64,000 nucleotides of DNA, from the NCBI RefSeq assembly GCF_014138435.1, contig NZ_JACJIM010000002.1, positions 744,001 through 808,000 on the forward strand, read 5' to 3'. Source of the DNA: Methylobacterium fujisawaense (GTDB taxonomy: Bacteria; Pseudomonadota; Alphaproteobacteria; Rhizobiales; Beijerinckiaceae). Both the position numbers and the translations under genes were made by a program. The notes below the pieces were generated by a model that had not been told where the DNA came from, searched no databases, and saw only the letters and a list, made by a program, of their open reading frames with translations. Shown one piece after another: positions 63,527 to 64,000 of this stretch (positions are counted from its first letter, which is position 1; every line of letters starts with the position of its first letter).

Positions 63527-64000
63527 ATGGCGCACGCCGTTACCGCCCCGGGAAGCCCGCCCGCCCGCAGCAACGAGCCCCTGAACGCCGACAGCGTGCG
63601 TCGCGCCCGGATCGACCTCGCCGCCTGCCTGCGCTGGGCCGCCCGGAACGGTCTGGAAGAGGGGATCTGCAACCACTTCTCGGCGGTGCTGCCGGAGCGG
63701 CCCGACCTGATCCTGGTCAATCCCTACGGCCTCGCCTTCGCGGAGGTCACCGCGTCGAGCCTTCTGCTCTGCGACTTCCACGGCAACGTCGTCGAGGGCG
63801 AAGGTCAGCCCGAGGCCACCGCCTTCCACATCCATGCCGAGTTGCACCGGCTGAAGCCCCGCGCCCGGGCGGCGTTCCACACCCACATGCCCTATTCGAC
63901 GGCCCTCGCCATGCTGGAGGGCGAGCCGCTGCTATGGGCGGGCCAGACGGCCCTGCGCTTCTACGGCCGGATCGCCGTGGACGAGGATTACAACGGGCTG
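63527..64000 (+). CDS. Class II aldolase/adducin family protein (cut by window edge)
   Basis: The first 158 codons of a class II aldolase. RIDLAACLRWAARNGLEEGICNHFSAVLPERPDLILVNPYGLAFAEVTASSLLLCDFHGNVVEGEGQPEATAFHIHAELHRLKPRARAAFHTHMPYSTALAML is the family core, with the zinc-binding His pair in HTHMPYST. The gene runs past 64000. It follows pxpC after 94 bases on the same strand, but a link to pyroglutamate use is uncertain; class II aldolases of this short type often act on sugar-acid phosphates or hydroxy acids. Confidence 0.9.
   Translation, partial: MAHAVTAPGSPPARSNEPLNADSVRRARIDLAACLRWAARNGLEEGICNHFSAVLPERPDLILVNPYGLAFAEVTASSLLLCDFHGNVVEGEGQPEATAFHIHAELHRLKPRARAAFHTHMPYSTALAMLEGEPLLWAGQTALRFYGRIAVDEDYNGL

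Overview
The window is about 64 kb of high-GC DNA with dense coding. The gene families and codon use point to an alphaproteobacterium of the Hyphomicrobiales, most likely Methylobacterium or Methylorubrum; that placement is inference from gene content (short Omp25-like porins, HWE kinases, amide, sulfonate and ethanolamine scavenging genes), not from a marker gene. I recognise no rRNA, tRNA, CRISPR array, insertion sequence or phage gene. It looks like a chromosomal or large-replicon accessory region rich in nutrient-scavenging modules.

Layout. 0-8.3 kb: the start of acetate kinase (minus strand, cut by the window edge), preceded by a 59-codon remnant of a phosphate acetyltransferase gene; an NhaP-type antiporter with a pentanucleotide repeat near its 3' end; three small orphan genes; a membrane M48 metalloprotease with a two-TM partner. 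8.3-11.7 kb: a family 25 glycosyltransferase, an O-antigen ligase/polymerase-type protein and a small secreted repeat protein with a clear terminator. 11.8-16.1 kb: a two-gene heavy-metal-type RND efflux system. 16.1-25.1 kb: sulfur scavenging (SsuABC-type ABC transporter, FMN-dependent monooxygenase, DUF4188 protein, DszC/SfnC-like flavoprotein) interrupted by a LOV-domain HWE histidine kinase and a cytochrome b561. 25.3-29.6 kb: LysR regulator, NTF2-like protein, a PNPOx-FNR-[2Fe-2S] fusion protein and a glutathione S-transferase. 29.97 kb: hydroxyisourate hydrolase.

30.4-38.9 kb is a coherent short-chain amide operon: promoter, leader with a hairpin and an intrinsic terminator, AmiC sensor, AmiR ANTAR antiterminator, a five-gene urea/amide ABC transporter, formamidase and an SDR. 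The expected logic is that an amide bound to AmiC frees AmiR, AmiR lets polymerase pass the leader terminator, and transporter plus amidase are made. 39.2-42.3 kb: an L,D-transpeptidase-fold lipoprotein with an altered active site, then ethanolamine ammonia-lyase EutBC. 42.3-47.9 kb: a GlxA-type regulator divergent from an N-methyl amino acid oxidase and a polar amino acid ABC transporter. 48.0-54.7 kb: a PuuE-like deacetylase, a branched-chain-amino-acid-type ABC transporter in which permease and both ATPases are one 822-residue polypeptide, its binding protein, an NTF2-like protein and a GntR regulator.

54.7-56.3 kb holds almost nothing except a relic of a small envelope protein. 56.3-57.2 kb is an outer-membrane beta-barrel gene. 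57.7-64 kb is a LysR regulator, a D-glutamate-cyclase-family protein, an MFS transporter, the 5-oxoprolinase genes pxpABC and the start of a class II aldolase: a likely pyroglutamate or D-glutamate catabolic cluster.
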